This document shows, one piece after another, positions 52,168 through 59,648 of a stretch of 64,000 nucleotides of DNA. Below the pieces are notes generated by a model that made no database searches, had not been told where the DNA came from, and saw only the letters and a program-made list of their open reading frames with translations. Made by a program: the position numbers and the translations under genes. Each line of letters starts with the position of its first letter. Position 1 is the stretch's first letter. Source of the DNA: an uncultured Eubacteriales bacterium (GTDB taxonomy: Bacteria; Bacillota; Clostridia; Oscillospirales; QAKW01); assembly GCA_902492505.1 (NCBI GenBank), contig CABULU010000001.1, positions 91,546 through 155,545 on the forward strand, written 5' to 3'.

Positions 52168-53383
52168 CTGTTTCCCCCTTCTTTACCCCGATGCCGAGTG
52201 TTTTAAGTTTTTCAAAAAAGTCCGGCATGCTTTTATTTACTGCCTGTGCACCGTCGATAACGCCCCCCGTTTGCGCGCACAGCACGGAAAGAGCCATAAT
52301 TATTCTGTGATCGTTGTGTCCGCACAGTAAAACGTTAGGCGATTGCAGTCCGTGGCCTACCTCGATGCTGTTTTCATTTACCTTTACCCGTACGCCTAAT
52401 TTTGCAAGCTCACTTGCCATTGCTTCGCCTCGGTCGCTTTCCTTTATTTTCAGCCGCTTTGTACCAGTGAGTGTGCCGCCGTGGTTGGCTGCCATCGCAC
52501 TCATCAGTACCGGACCGAGATCGGGACAGTCGGATATGTCAAGACGCGGCGCACCTCGTGATATTTCACTGAAATACTCGGTGCAAATCCTGTCCCCTTG
52601 TAAGCTGTTATTATAAAGTCCTGTCACCTCAACATAATTTTTTTGCAAGGGCAGAGCGTTCAGCGCTAAAAAGAACGCAGCGTTGGACCAGTCGCCCTCC
52701 ACACGATATTTTTCGGCGGCGTATCGCTGGTTTCCGGGTATTTCTATGCGGTTGCCCGATATGTTTACGGTTACTCCGAACTGAGACAGCGTATGCGCCG
52801 TCATTTGGATATATGGCATACTTTCTGCTTTCCCCGTGATTTCGATAACACTGTCTTTTGAAAGTGTAGGGAGCACAAACATCAGCCCGCTGATAAACTG
52901 GCTTGAGATGTCTCCTCTCACACGGTATGTACCGTGCGAAAGTCTGCCGCATACGGTAAGCGCATCGTCCTTTTGTTTAAATTCAAACCCGCGCTCAAGA
53001 CAAAGCTGCTCATAAACCGAAAGCGAGCGTGCAAACAGCCGCTTTGAGCCGCGCAGAGTTATTCTTCTTCCGGTCAGAAGACAAAGCGGTATCATAAAGC
53101 GCAGTGTACTGCCGCTTTCGTTGCAGAATATTTCATCTGCCGGCTGTAAAGCCGTGTACCGATGTTCATGCATGGTAACGGAATTTTCCTTTTGTACAAT
53201 GTCTGCGCCCAGCGCACGCAGTGCTCCGATTGTTGCCGTAATATCCGCAGAGTAGGCGATGTTTTCAATCTCGCAGTTCTGACCCGAAAGAAACGCACAG
53301 ATAAGCGCGCGGTGCGCCATACTTTTGGAGGGCGGCGCGCATACGCTGCCGGTCGCCGTGCCCGGGATTATTTCAACTTTCAA
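52157..53383 (-). CDS. aroA: 3-phosphoshikimate 1-carboxyvinyltransferase (EPSP synthase)
   Basis: 408 residues; transfers enolpyruvyl from PEP to shikimate 3-phosphate. PPSKSMAHRALICAF (lysine-serine at the active site), NESGSTLRFMIPL, ISSQFISGLMFVLP, VEGDWSNAAFFLAL and RLKIKESDRGEAMASEL are in place, followed by GHNDHRIIMALSVL. The N-terminal SGSTLRF sequence keeps Gly-Ser rather than the GNAGT form of class I enzymes, so glyphosate sensitivity class cannot be assigned with certainty. It overlaps both neighbours by 11 bases. Confidence 0.95.
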   Translation of the reverse strand: MKVEIIPGTATGSVCAPPSKSMAHRALICAFLSGQNCEIENIAYSADITATIGALRALGADIVQKENSVTMHEHRYTALQPADEIFCNESGSTLRFMIPLCLLTGRRITLRGSKRLFARSLSVYEQLCLERGFEFKQKDDALTVCGRLSHGTYRVRGDISSQFISGLMFVLPTLSKDSVIEITGKAESMPYIQMTAHTLSQFGVTVNISGNRIEIPGNQRYAAEKYRVEGDWSNAAFFLALNALPLQKNYVEVTGLYNNSLQGDRICTEYFSEISRGAPRLDISDCPDLGPVLMSAMAANHGGTLTGTKRLKIKESDRGEAMASELAKLGVRVKVNENSIEVGHGLQSPNVLLCGHNDHRIIMALSVLCAQTGGVIDGAQAVNKSMPDFFEKLKTLGIGVKKGETDET

Positions 53384-54617
53384 AACCGTACTCCTTTAAA
53401 ATAGTTTCAGTAGTTTTTTCCACTCCGCCGGCAACGCTGACTTCTAAATCGCATGTACTTTTGTATATCGGAAGCCGTTCGTCGTACAGCGCACGCAGCT
53501 TTTGCCTGTCGCTGGACAGCGGGCGGCTGTCCGTTGTCGGCAGTGTGTCAAGCGGTCGGTCGATAAAGCAAATTCTGCCGTTTTGCCGCAGTGCGCGTAC
53601 ATTTTCCGCCCTCAGCACAGCGCCGCCGCCGGTTGCGATTACTATGCCGCTTTTTGCCGAAACTTCTTTTATCACACGTGTCTCTATTTCCCTAAACAGC
53701 GGCTCGCCGCCGCGACTGAAAATCTCCGTTATAGGCATATTTTCACGAGAAACGATTTCCCTGTCGATATCGATAAATTCGCGCTCGAGCGTCTTGGCAA
53801 TGCGCTGCCCCAGCGTGGTTTTTCCGCAGCCGGGCATACCGGTCAGCACAACATTTTCCTTTTCCGATAAGATTTCATTATACACGCGGTCGATATCTTC
53901 TTTTGAAAATTTTGTGTTGATAAATTTTTCGGCGGCGAATGCCGCCTGTGCCACCAGCATGTAAAGTCCGCCCGACGCCGGGATTTTTTTGTACAGCGCC
54001 TGCATTATGAGCTTTGAGCGCAGCGGGTTATACACCGCGTCCAGCACGCCGCAGATATTCGGAAGTCTGTCAAGGTCTGCCGCAGCGCCGTCAAGCGACG
54101 GGAACATGCCGCACGGCGTGGTATTTACTAAAATCTGCGCGTCAGCGTGCATACCGTACAGAGTTTCATAGTCGATGCAGCCGTCCCTTGCTGTGCGTGA
54201 TACGCGCAGCACTTTTGCAGCGCCGCCGGCACGCGCTGCCGCCTGCGCCGTTTTTGAAGTGCCGCCGCTGCCTAAAATCACTACCTTTTTATCTTTGAAA
54301 TCAATGCTGTTTTTCTCTGCGAGTGCGCGCAGCCCCAAAAAGTCTGTGTTATATCCGTAAAGTCTTCCGTTTTTGTTTACTATTGTGTTGACGGCGCCTA
54401 TCTCCCTTGCTCTGTCGCTTATGCTGTCAAGATAAGGGATGACGTCCTGTTTATACGGAATGGTGACGTTAATTGCCCTGAAGGCGCGCTCTGTCATAAA
54501 TTTTTCAAGCTCCTGCGGCGTCAGCTCGCAAAGCTCATATTTATAGTCGCAGAGCTTGTTATGTATTGTTTTTGAAAAGCTGTGCGTCAGCTTTTGACCT
54601 ATGCAGCCGTATTCCAT
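53373..54617 (-). CDS. aroEK: Fused shikimate dehydrogenase-shikimate kinase
   Basis: 414 residues carrying two steps of the pathway. Residues 1-245 are AroE: SFSKTIHN, TIPYKQ (catalytic Lys56), AVNTI and NTDFLG (Asp92), NADP loop LGSGGTSKTAQAA and GGLYMLVAQAAFA. Residues 255-414 are shikimate kinase: Walker A TGMPGCGKTTLG (259-270), FIDIDREIV (DxD), PLFREIETRVI, ATGGGAVLR and the lid SRPLSSDRQKLRALYDERLPIY. The linker is about ten residues. One reading frame with one start and no internal ribosome site needed, so it is a true fusion. Order E then K matches the pathway order. Confidence 0.95.
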   Translation of the reverse strand: MEYGCIGQKLTHSFSKTIHNKLCDYKYELCELTPQELEKFMTERAFRAINVTIPYKQDVIPYLDSISDRAREIGAVNTIVNKNGRLYGYNTDFLGLRALAEKNSIDFKDKKVVILGSGGTSKTAQAAARAGGAAKVLRVSRTARDGCIDYETLYGMHADAQILVNTTPCGMFPSLDGAAADLDRLPNICGVLDAVYNPLRSKLIMQALYKKIPASGGLYMLVAQAAFAAEKFINTKFSKEDIDRVYNEILSEKENVVLTGMPGCGKTTLGQRIAKTLEREFIDIDREIVSRENMPITEIFSRGGEPLFREIETRVIKEVSAKSGIVIATGGGAVLRAENVRALRQNGRICFIDRPLDTLPTTDSRPLSSDRQKLRALYDERLPIYKSTCDLEVSVAGGVEKTTETILKEYGFES

Positions 54618-54621
54618 GGGC

Positions 54622-55704
54622 TCACCTCAGAAAATCCGCGCTAAAGCGTGTGGCAAGCAGGTCGGCAATCGTTATGGCGCATATGTTGTCTATAACTGTC
54701 CGTGCTCGGTGAACGATGCATGGGTCGTGCCGTCCTTTTGCAGCAAGCGTGGCGTTTTCGTTTTTTATAAAGTTAATTGTCTGTTGTTCTTTGAAAATTG
54801 TCGGAGTGGGTTTTATAGCAGCGCGTATTACAATGGGCATTCCGTTGGTAATCCCGCCGTTTATGCCGCCGTTTGAGTTTTTGGCGGTAACTGCTTTGCC
54901 GTTTTCGATGTAAAAAGGGTCGTTTGCCTGACTGCCGCGCATTTTTGCAAGCGCAAATCCGTCGCCGAATTCCACGCCCTTTACTGCGGGGACGGAGAAC
55001 AGCGCGTGGGAGAGCATGCCCTCCACGCTGTCAAACCAAGGGTCGCCGACGCCCGCTGGCATACCAGTTATAACCGTTTCGAGTATTCCGCCCACACTGT
55101 CGCCGTCATTTTTGGCGGCTAAGATTTGTTCCTGCATTTGCAGCGCAGCTTTGTCGTCCAGCGCGGCAAAATCCGCTCCGTTCAGCTTTGTGAAATCTTT
55201 GTCAAAATCCTCAAAGCCGCGGTCGCGCACGCCCGCACATTCCAAGATATGCGTTGCAAGTAAAACGCCTTTTTTCGACAGCGCATACTGCAAAAGTGCT
55301 CCCGCTGCCGTCAGCGCCGCAGTTACCCGACCGCTGAAATGTCCTCCGCCGCGGTAGTCCTCGTTGCCTGCGTAGCGGATATACGCCGTGTAATCGGCAT
55401 GCCCCGGTCGCGCCCTGCCGTAGTCGTAATCTCCCGAACGGGTGTTTTCGTTTGGTATTATTATTGTAAGCGGCGTGCCGCAGGTTTTGCCGTTAAAGCA
55501 GCCGGAGACGATTTGAAACTCATCGCGTTCTGCGCGCGAGGTAGAGATTTTTCCGAAAGGACGGCGTTTTTCAAGCTGCGAGCCGATATAATCGCGGTCG
55601 ATTTCAAGACCTGCGGGCAGCCCGTCCAGCACAGCGCCGATGCAGTAGCCGTGGCTTTCGCCGAAAATAGTGACGCTTATACTGTTTCCAAATGTGTTTT
55701 TCAT
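54622..55704 (-). CDS. aroC: Chorismate synthase
   Basis: 360 residues; makes chorismate from EPSP with reduced FMN. Typical motifs: GESHGYCIGAVLDGLPAGLE, RPGHADYTAYIRYA, GGHFSGRVTAALTAAGA, NGGINGGITNGMPIVIRAAI and GRHDPCIVHRA. Length is normal. Its ATG follows the aroB stop by overlap (ATGA), so translation is coupled. No flavin reductase domain is attached, so reduced FMN comes from elsewhere. Confidence 0.96.
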   Translation of the reverse strand: MKNTFGNSISVTIFGESHGYCIGAVLDGLPAGLEIDRDYIGSQLEKRRPFGKISTSRAERDEFQIVSGCFNGKTCGTPLTIIIPNENTRSGDYDYGRARPGHADYTAYIRYAGNEDYRGGGHFSGRVTAALTAAGALLQYALSKKGVLLATHILECAGVRDRGFEDFDKDFTKLNGADFAALDDKAALQMQEQILAAKNDGDSVGGILETVITGMPAGVGDPWFDSVEGMLSHALFSVPAVKGVEFGDGFALAKMRGSQANDPFYIENGKAVTAKNSNGGINGGITNGMPIVIRAAIKPTPTIFKEQQTINFIKNENATLAAKGRHDPCIVHRARTVIDNICAITIADLLATRFSADFLR

Positions 55705-56708
55705 ACGGCACCCGCCTTTTTTGCAAGCTCCAAAATTTCGCGCGCGTTCATCTGCCGCATTTCATAGCCGCCAATTCTGTCCGCAAAAATCACCGTTATT
55801 TTGCCGTCGGATTTCTTTTTGTCATGCTCCATGGCGTCCTGAAGCGACTGCGCTTTGCCCTCAAACCTTATTGGCAGACCTAATCGCTTTAACACAGGCA
55901 CGAGCCGCTTGCGCACACTTTCGCAACACATGGGCACCATACCGATTGCGACACATTCGCCGTGGTAAAGCGCGCCCGCGCTTTCGCTTTCGACAGCATG
56001 TGCAAGCGTGTGCCCGAAATTGAGCGCCCTGCGCAGCCCCGACTCGAGCTCGTCCTTTTCAACCACCTGTTTTTTAATAAGAAGCGAGCGGTAAATCACA
56101 TCGTCTATTTCAAAATTATCCGACTCCAACTGCTCAAACAGCGCGCTGTCAAAGGTGAGTGCCATTTTGACCGATTCCGCAAGCCCGTTTGCAATCTGGC
56201 GCCGGGGCAGCGTGTCAAGCGTGTCGGGGTCGATTATCACAGCGCACGGAGGATAAAACGCGCCGACAATGTTTTTGTAGCCCTCGAAATCAATCGCCGT
56301 TTTGCCGCCGATGGAGGAGTCAACCTGCGACAGAACCGTTGTCGGAATGTTGTAAAAGTCTATTCCGCGCATGTAGCAGGCGCATGCAAAGCCGGTAAGG
56401 TCGCCCACTACCCCGCCGCCGACGGCTACGGCGCAGTCGGTGCGGGTCAGACCGACGCGCGTAAATTCTTTCAATAAATATATAAAGTTTTCAATACATT
56501 TTGATTTTTCGCCCTGCGGCAGCGTGATTATATGCGCGCACTGTTTGCACTGTGCCGCAATCGTTTTTGCATATTGCTCGGGCACGCCGTCATCGGTCAC
56601 GATTACCGCATTCCTGTCGAGGTTTAAAATTTCGCCGGCATGCTTCATCGCGCCGCGCTCAAGCGTTATTTCATATCCGCCTGTTTTGGTTTTAACGGGT
56701 ATTCTCAT
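55701..56708 (-). CDS. aroB: 3-dehydroquinate synthase
   Basis: 335 residues; closes DAHP to 3-dehydroquinate with NAD and a divalent metal. GGGVVGDLTGFACA, PTTVLSQVDSSIGGKTAIDF and metal ligands in LAESVKMAL, NFGHTLAHAVE and YHGECVAIGM are present. It begins directly after the pheA stop (TAA ATG), without space for its own ribosome site beyond GGAGAT inside pheA. It is second in the operon. Confidence 0.96.
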   Translation of the reverse strand: MRIPVKTKTGGYEITLERGAMKHAGEILNLDRNAVIVTDDGVPEQYAKTIAAQCKQCAHIITLPQGEKSKCIENFIYLLKEFTRVGLTRTDCAVAVGGGVVGDLTGFACACYMRGIDFYNIPTTVLSQVDSSIGGKTAIDFEGYKNIVGAFYPPCAVIIDPDTLDTLPRRQIANGLAESVKMALTFDSALFEQLESDNFEIDDVIYRSLLIKKQVVEKDELESGLRRALNFGHTLAHAVESESAGALYHGECVAIGMVPMCCESVRKRLVPVLKRLGLPIRFEGKAQSLQDAMEHDKKKSDGKITVIFADRIGGYEMRQMNAREILELAKKAGAV

Positions 56709-57797
56709 TTATATCGCAATCTCCTTTTCAAACGAGCCTATGACCTTTACGTCCATGCAGTGGGGAATAAGCTGGTTGAGCATTCGTCTGCCTTCAAATG
56801 AATTGATACAGCCCTCGCCCTCAGCGTAAAAGTAGTAGCTCCAGCTCAGCTCTTTTGTCGGTCTGCTCTTGAGAGCACGCAGATTAAAGCCGTTTTCACC
56901 GATTGCCGAAACCGCCCTGCCCAGGCATCCCGGCTGGTTCTTTACGGTAAACATCATTATAAAGCTGTTGTCGTTTCTGCTTTCGGATTTCTGTGCGCGG
57001 GAAAAAACCGCAAAGCGCGTGGTGTTTTTCCCACTTTCGTTTATGTGTGACTCCAAAATTTTAAGTCCGCACAGCTGTGCCGCCCGGGCGCTGCCTATGG
57101 CGGCAAGGCTGTGGTCGCCCTTGTCGGCGACCGTTTTTGCCGCAACCGCCGTATTGACCGCTTCTATGCTTTCAAATCCGTGCTTTCTGATATAGCCTGA
57201 GCACTGACCGAGCGCCTGCGGGTGGCTGATGACACTTTTCACCTCGTCAAGGGTCGTGCCCTTGACTGCAAGCAGGTTTTGCACAATTTCTGCCTGATAA
57301 ACGCCGTTTATGTAAAGCGGACCGAAATATGCAAGGTCCATGACCTGCCCGACGTCGCCGTTATAGCTGTTTTCAATCGGCAGCAGCGCGCAGTCGCATT
57401 CACCGTTTACAACCGCGTCGTATGCCGCTTTGAAATCGGCGCAGGGAACCGTAGTTCCGTCAGGAAAAATTTTTCTGGCGGCAAGGTCGGCAAATGCTCC
57501 GGGTACGCCGCTGTATGCGATTTTCTGACCGCTTATCAGTCTGCGCTGATAGTTTTTGGAGATATCCATACCGGTCTGCAAAAAGTTTACATAAAATTCG
57601 CGCAGTACGTCGTTTTCTATATACTCGCTGTTTTTTGCAATTACCTCACCCTCTCGGGCAAGGTCCTCAACCGGCAGCCCGCGCTCCTGCTTGTACCTCG
57701 CAACCTCCCGCACCGCAGCCATGCGCTTTTCAAACAACCGCGCCATTTCCCTGTCGCATTCGTTTATTTCTTTGCGTGCTTTTTCAATATCCGCCAT
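56709..57797 (-). CDS. pheA: Bifunctional chorismate mutase-prephenate dehydratase
   Basis: 362 residues; converts chorismate to prephenate and then phenylpyruvate. Residues 1-85: AroQ-type mutase (ECDREMARLFEKRMAAV, YKQERGLPVED). Residues about 92-270: dehydratase with YSGVPGAFADLAA, LLPIENSYNGDV and the TTRFAVFSR motif. Residues 275-355: ACT domain, where the usual phenylalanine-binding GALV and ESRP appear as GCLG and KSRP, so feedback inhibition may be altered. It is the first gene after the Tyr-rich leader and attenuator; GGGAGC precedes the ATG. Confidence 0.95.
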   Translation of the reverse strand: MADIEKARKEINECDREMARLFEKRMAAVREVARYKQERGLPVEDLAREGEVIAKNSEYIENDVLREFYVNFLQTGMDISKNYQRRLISGQKIAYSGVPGAFADLAARKIFPDGTTVPCADFKAAYDAVVNGECDCALLPIENSYNGDVGQVMDLAYFGPLYINGVYQAEIVQNLLAVKGTTLDEVKSVISHPQALGQCSGYIRKHGFESIEAVNTAVAAKTVADKGDHSLAAIGSARAAQLCGLKILESHINESGKNTTRFAVFSRAQKSESRNDNSFIMMFTVKNQPGCLGRAVSAIGENGFNLRALKSRPTKELSWSYYFYAEGEGCINSFEGRRMLNQLIPHCMDVKVIGSFEKEIAI

Positions 57798-57822
57798 TTG
57801 TTATTGCTCCCTTAAAAATTTC

Positions 57823-57876
57823 AAAATAAAAGCCCGCAATCTTATACTTTCAAAATGAGTATAACCGATCGCGGGC
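57823..57876 (-). terminator. Attenuator terminator of the aro operon
   Basis: Minus-strand AGCCCGCGATC ... GATTGCGGGCT (57876-57831) with inner TTATACT / AGTATAA pairing, followed by TTTATTTT. It lies between the leader peptide and pheA, so it must be bypassed for operon expression. A hairpin TACTTGA-gaaa-TCAGGTA overlaps the leader stop codon just upstream. Confidence 0.85.
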
Positions 57877-57902
57877 TATCTATCGTTTTTGTACCTGATT
57901 TC

Positions 57903-57977
57903 TCAAGTAGCTTTTGCGCACAGACAGTCCGTATATGAATAGTAGTAAAATCGATTTTTATACATTGAATTATCCAT
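57903..57977 (-). CDS. Tyr/Phe-rich leader peptide of the aro operon
   Basis: A 24-residue ORF (MDNSMYKNRFYYYSYT, then DCLCAKAT) with AAAGG just ahead of its ATG. It holds five tyrosines and one phenylalanine, with F-Y-Y-Y-S-Y in a cluster. The promoter begins about 25 bases upstream and the terminator follows about 25 bases after the stop. In known leader attenuators, ribosome stalling at codons for the scarce amino acid allows antiterminator formation; here scarcity of charged tRNA-Tyr (and tRNA-Phe) would raise expression. The stop codon sits in the stem of a small GAAA-loop hairpin. Confidence 0.85.
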   Translation of the reverse strand: MDNSMYKNRFYYYSYTDCLCAKAT

Positions 57978-57999
57978 GCACCTTTCTTTATTTTTGTTA

Positions 58000-58028
58000 A
58001 TGATACATCATTTTTTTAGGTTTGTCAA
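58000..58028 (-). promoter_or_regulatory. Promoter of the aromatic amino acid operon
   Basis: Minus-strand TTGACA (58028-58023), 17-base spacer, TATCAT (58005-58000). Transcription would start near 57993, about 16 bases before the leader peptide. Confidence 0.8.
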
Positions 58029-58069
58029 TAAAAAGCGAAAATTTTTTGGCGTTTGGACAAAACCGATTT

Positions 58070-58801
58070 TTAAACAACAAGTATTTTTGCCTGCTGAAAC
58101 CCCGGCGCTTTGTCCGTTATGAGCAGATCCAGTTCAGGCGCGTTTATAACAAAATAGGCGGCGCTTTTTTGAAATTTCGAGCTGTCGCACAGCATGATTT
58201 TTCTGTCGGCGCGCTGCATAACGCGCCTGCGAAGCTCCGTTTCCGGCTGAGAGTAGTCGGTGACAATTCCGCTGTCGCTGACCGCGGCGCTGGAAAAGAA
58301 CATGATGTCAAAGTGAAAGTCGTCTGCGTACTGCGCCGCCCGGCTGCCCACAAATGACAGTGAGCTTTCGATAAGCCGCCCGCCGGTGCAGTGTATGTCA
58401 AAATCAAAGCCGCCCAAAGTACCCGCAAGGTGCGCGCTGTTGGTTACAAGTGTAATTTTGCGACGTTCTTTTAAAAAGCCGGCTATCTGCATACATGAGG
58501 TGGAGCCGTCTATGAATATGGTGTCGCCGTCTGTCACAAGACCAGCCGCCGCCCGGCTCATACGCGTTTTTATATCTCTGCCGGAGCCTGTGCGAAAATC
58601 AAACGGAACCGCAAGACTTTTGTCGTTTACTGCCGCCGCACCGCCGTGACTGCGCCGTATAAGCCCCCGCCTTGCAAGCTCGGTAAGATCACGCCTGACA
58701 GTGGGCAGACTGACGTATAAAGCGTCTGCCAATGCGCCCACCGTTGCAAACTCCCTCTCGCTCAGTATTCGGAGTATTTGTTCCTGCCGCTCGTTTTTCA
58801 T
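58070..58801 (-). CDS. DeoR-family transcriptional regulator
   Basis: 243 residues from the ATG with CAGGAG upstream. The N-terminal helix-turn-helix reads ERQEQILRILSEREFATVG, VSLPTVRRDLTELARRGLIRRSHGG; the C-terminal sugar-phosphate sensing domain shows DGDTIFIDGSTSCMQIA, LVTNSAHLA and MLCDSSKFQKSA. DeoR regulators respond to phosphorylated sugars. It is divergent from the HAD/G1PDH genes, which it probably controls through the repeats in the shared 110-base region. Its stop lies about 40 bases from the -35 of the aro promoter. Confidence 0.93.
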   Translation of the reverse strand: MKNERQEQILRILSEREFATVGALADALYVSLPTVRRDLTELARRGLIRRSHGGAAAVNDKSLAVPFDFRTGSGRDIKTRMSRAAAGLVTDGDTIFIDGSTSCMQIAGFLKERRKITLVTNSAHLAGTLGGFDFDIHCTGGRLIESSLSFVGSRAAQYADDFHFDIMFFSSAAVSDSGIVTDYSQPETELRRRVMQRADRKIMLCDSSKFQKSAAYFVINAPELDLLITDKAPGFQQAKILVV

Positions 58802-58819
58802 GCTGTCTCCTGATTGATT

Positions 58820-58834
58820 TTGATTGTTTATCAA
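58820..58834. promoter_or_regulatory. Candidate DeoR operator
   Basis: TTGAT-tgttt-ATCAA inverted repeat, with TGATTGATTTTGATTG direct repeats to its left, in the divergent region between the regulator and its likely targets. Confidence 0.45.
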
Positions 58835-58849
58835 TATTAAAGCCAAACA

Positions 58850-58878
58850 TTGACCGTTTGAATTATCTATATTATAAT
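58850..58878 (+). promoter_or_regulatory. Promoter for the HAD-G1PDH operon
   Basis: TTGACC at 58850-58855, 17-base spacer, TATAAT at 58873-58878. Confidence 0.75.
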
Positions 58879-58913
58879 AAAACAGTCAGAATAAATCAAC
58901 AGGGGTTTGAAAA

Positions 58914-59636
58914 ATGGATGTTTCACGCATAAAGCTTATGGCTTTTGATTTGGACGGAACGCTGACCCAGCATAAAAGCCCGCTGTCGGACAAAAACCGT
59001 GCGGTTCTTGAACAGCTTTCAAAAAGATATAAGCTGATTATGGCGGGTGCGGGTATGTGCCGCAGAATTTTTGAGCAGATGGGTCGTTTTCCGATTGATA
59101 TTATCGGCAATTACGGTATGCAGTACGCGGAGTTTGACAGCGGCACGGGAGAGCTTGTGATAAAGGAAGACAATGTAATGCCGGTTGACAGAGAGACGGT
59201 GGAAAAGCGCGTTACCATGCTGCGGGAAAAATACGGATTTACTGATTTTGCGGGGGATAATGCAGAGTATCATGCGTCGGGCTGCGTAACCTTTCCGCTG
59301 CTTGGCACAAAAGCCGAGCTTGCCGATAAGCTCGCATTTGACCCCGATCGTAAAAAACGGCGTGCGTTTTACGATGATGTAAAGTCGGTATTTAACGATT
59401 ACACCGTGTTTGTGGGCGGTTCGTCCTCCTTTGACATGGCGCCGTTTCCGTATAACAAATACTATGCGCTGGACAGATACTGCAAAGCGCACGGCATTTT
59501 GCATGATGAGACTGTTTTTGTAGGGGATGACTACGGTCCCGGCGGCAATGACGAGGCGGTTTATCTGTCCGACTTCAATTTTATAGCAGTTGACGATTAC
59601 AGGTATTTTCCCGAAATTATGAAGAGATTTCTTTAA
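58914..59636 (+). CDS. HAD-superfamily phosphatase (HAD-IIB/PMM-like)
   Basis: 240 residues. Motif I is AFDLDGTLTQ (nucleophile and acid Asp), motif II region is LIMAGAGMC, the lysine is in the central part, and motif IV is FVGDDYGPGGNDEAV. A cap domain inserted after motif II and the GGNDEAV ending resemble the Cof/phosphomannomutase-like branch. It probably removes phosphate from a small sugar or polyol phosphate. The dehydrogenase gene starts 12 bases after, in the same transcript, so their substrates may be linked. Confidence 0.82.
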   Translation: MDVSRIKLMAFDLDGTLTQHKSPLSDKNRAVLEQLSKRYKLIMAGAGMCRRIFEQMGRFPIDIIGNYGMQYAEFDSGTGELVIKEDNVMPVDRETVEKRVTMLREKYGFTDFAGDNAEYHASGCVTFPLLGTKAELADKLAFDPDRKKRRAFYDDVKSVFNDYTVFVGGSSSFDMAPFPYNKYYALDRYCKAHGILHDETVFVGDDYGPGGNDEAVYLSDFNFIAVDDYRYFPEIMKRFL

Positions 59637-59648
59637 GGAGGAGTTTTT

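Noticed and set aside
57798..58030. T-box riboswitch ahead of the aro operon
   Set aside because: The leader is short, filled by a translated Tyr-rich ORF, and I see no T-box consensus (AGGGTGGNACCGCG) before the terminator.
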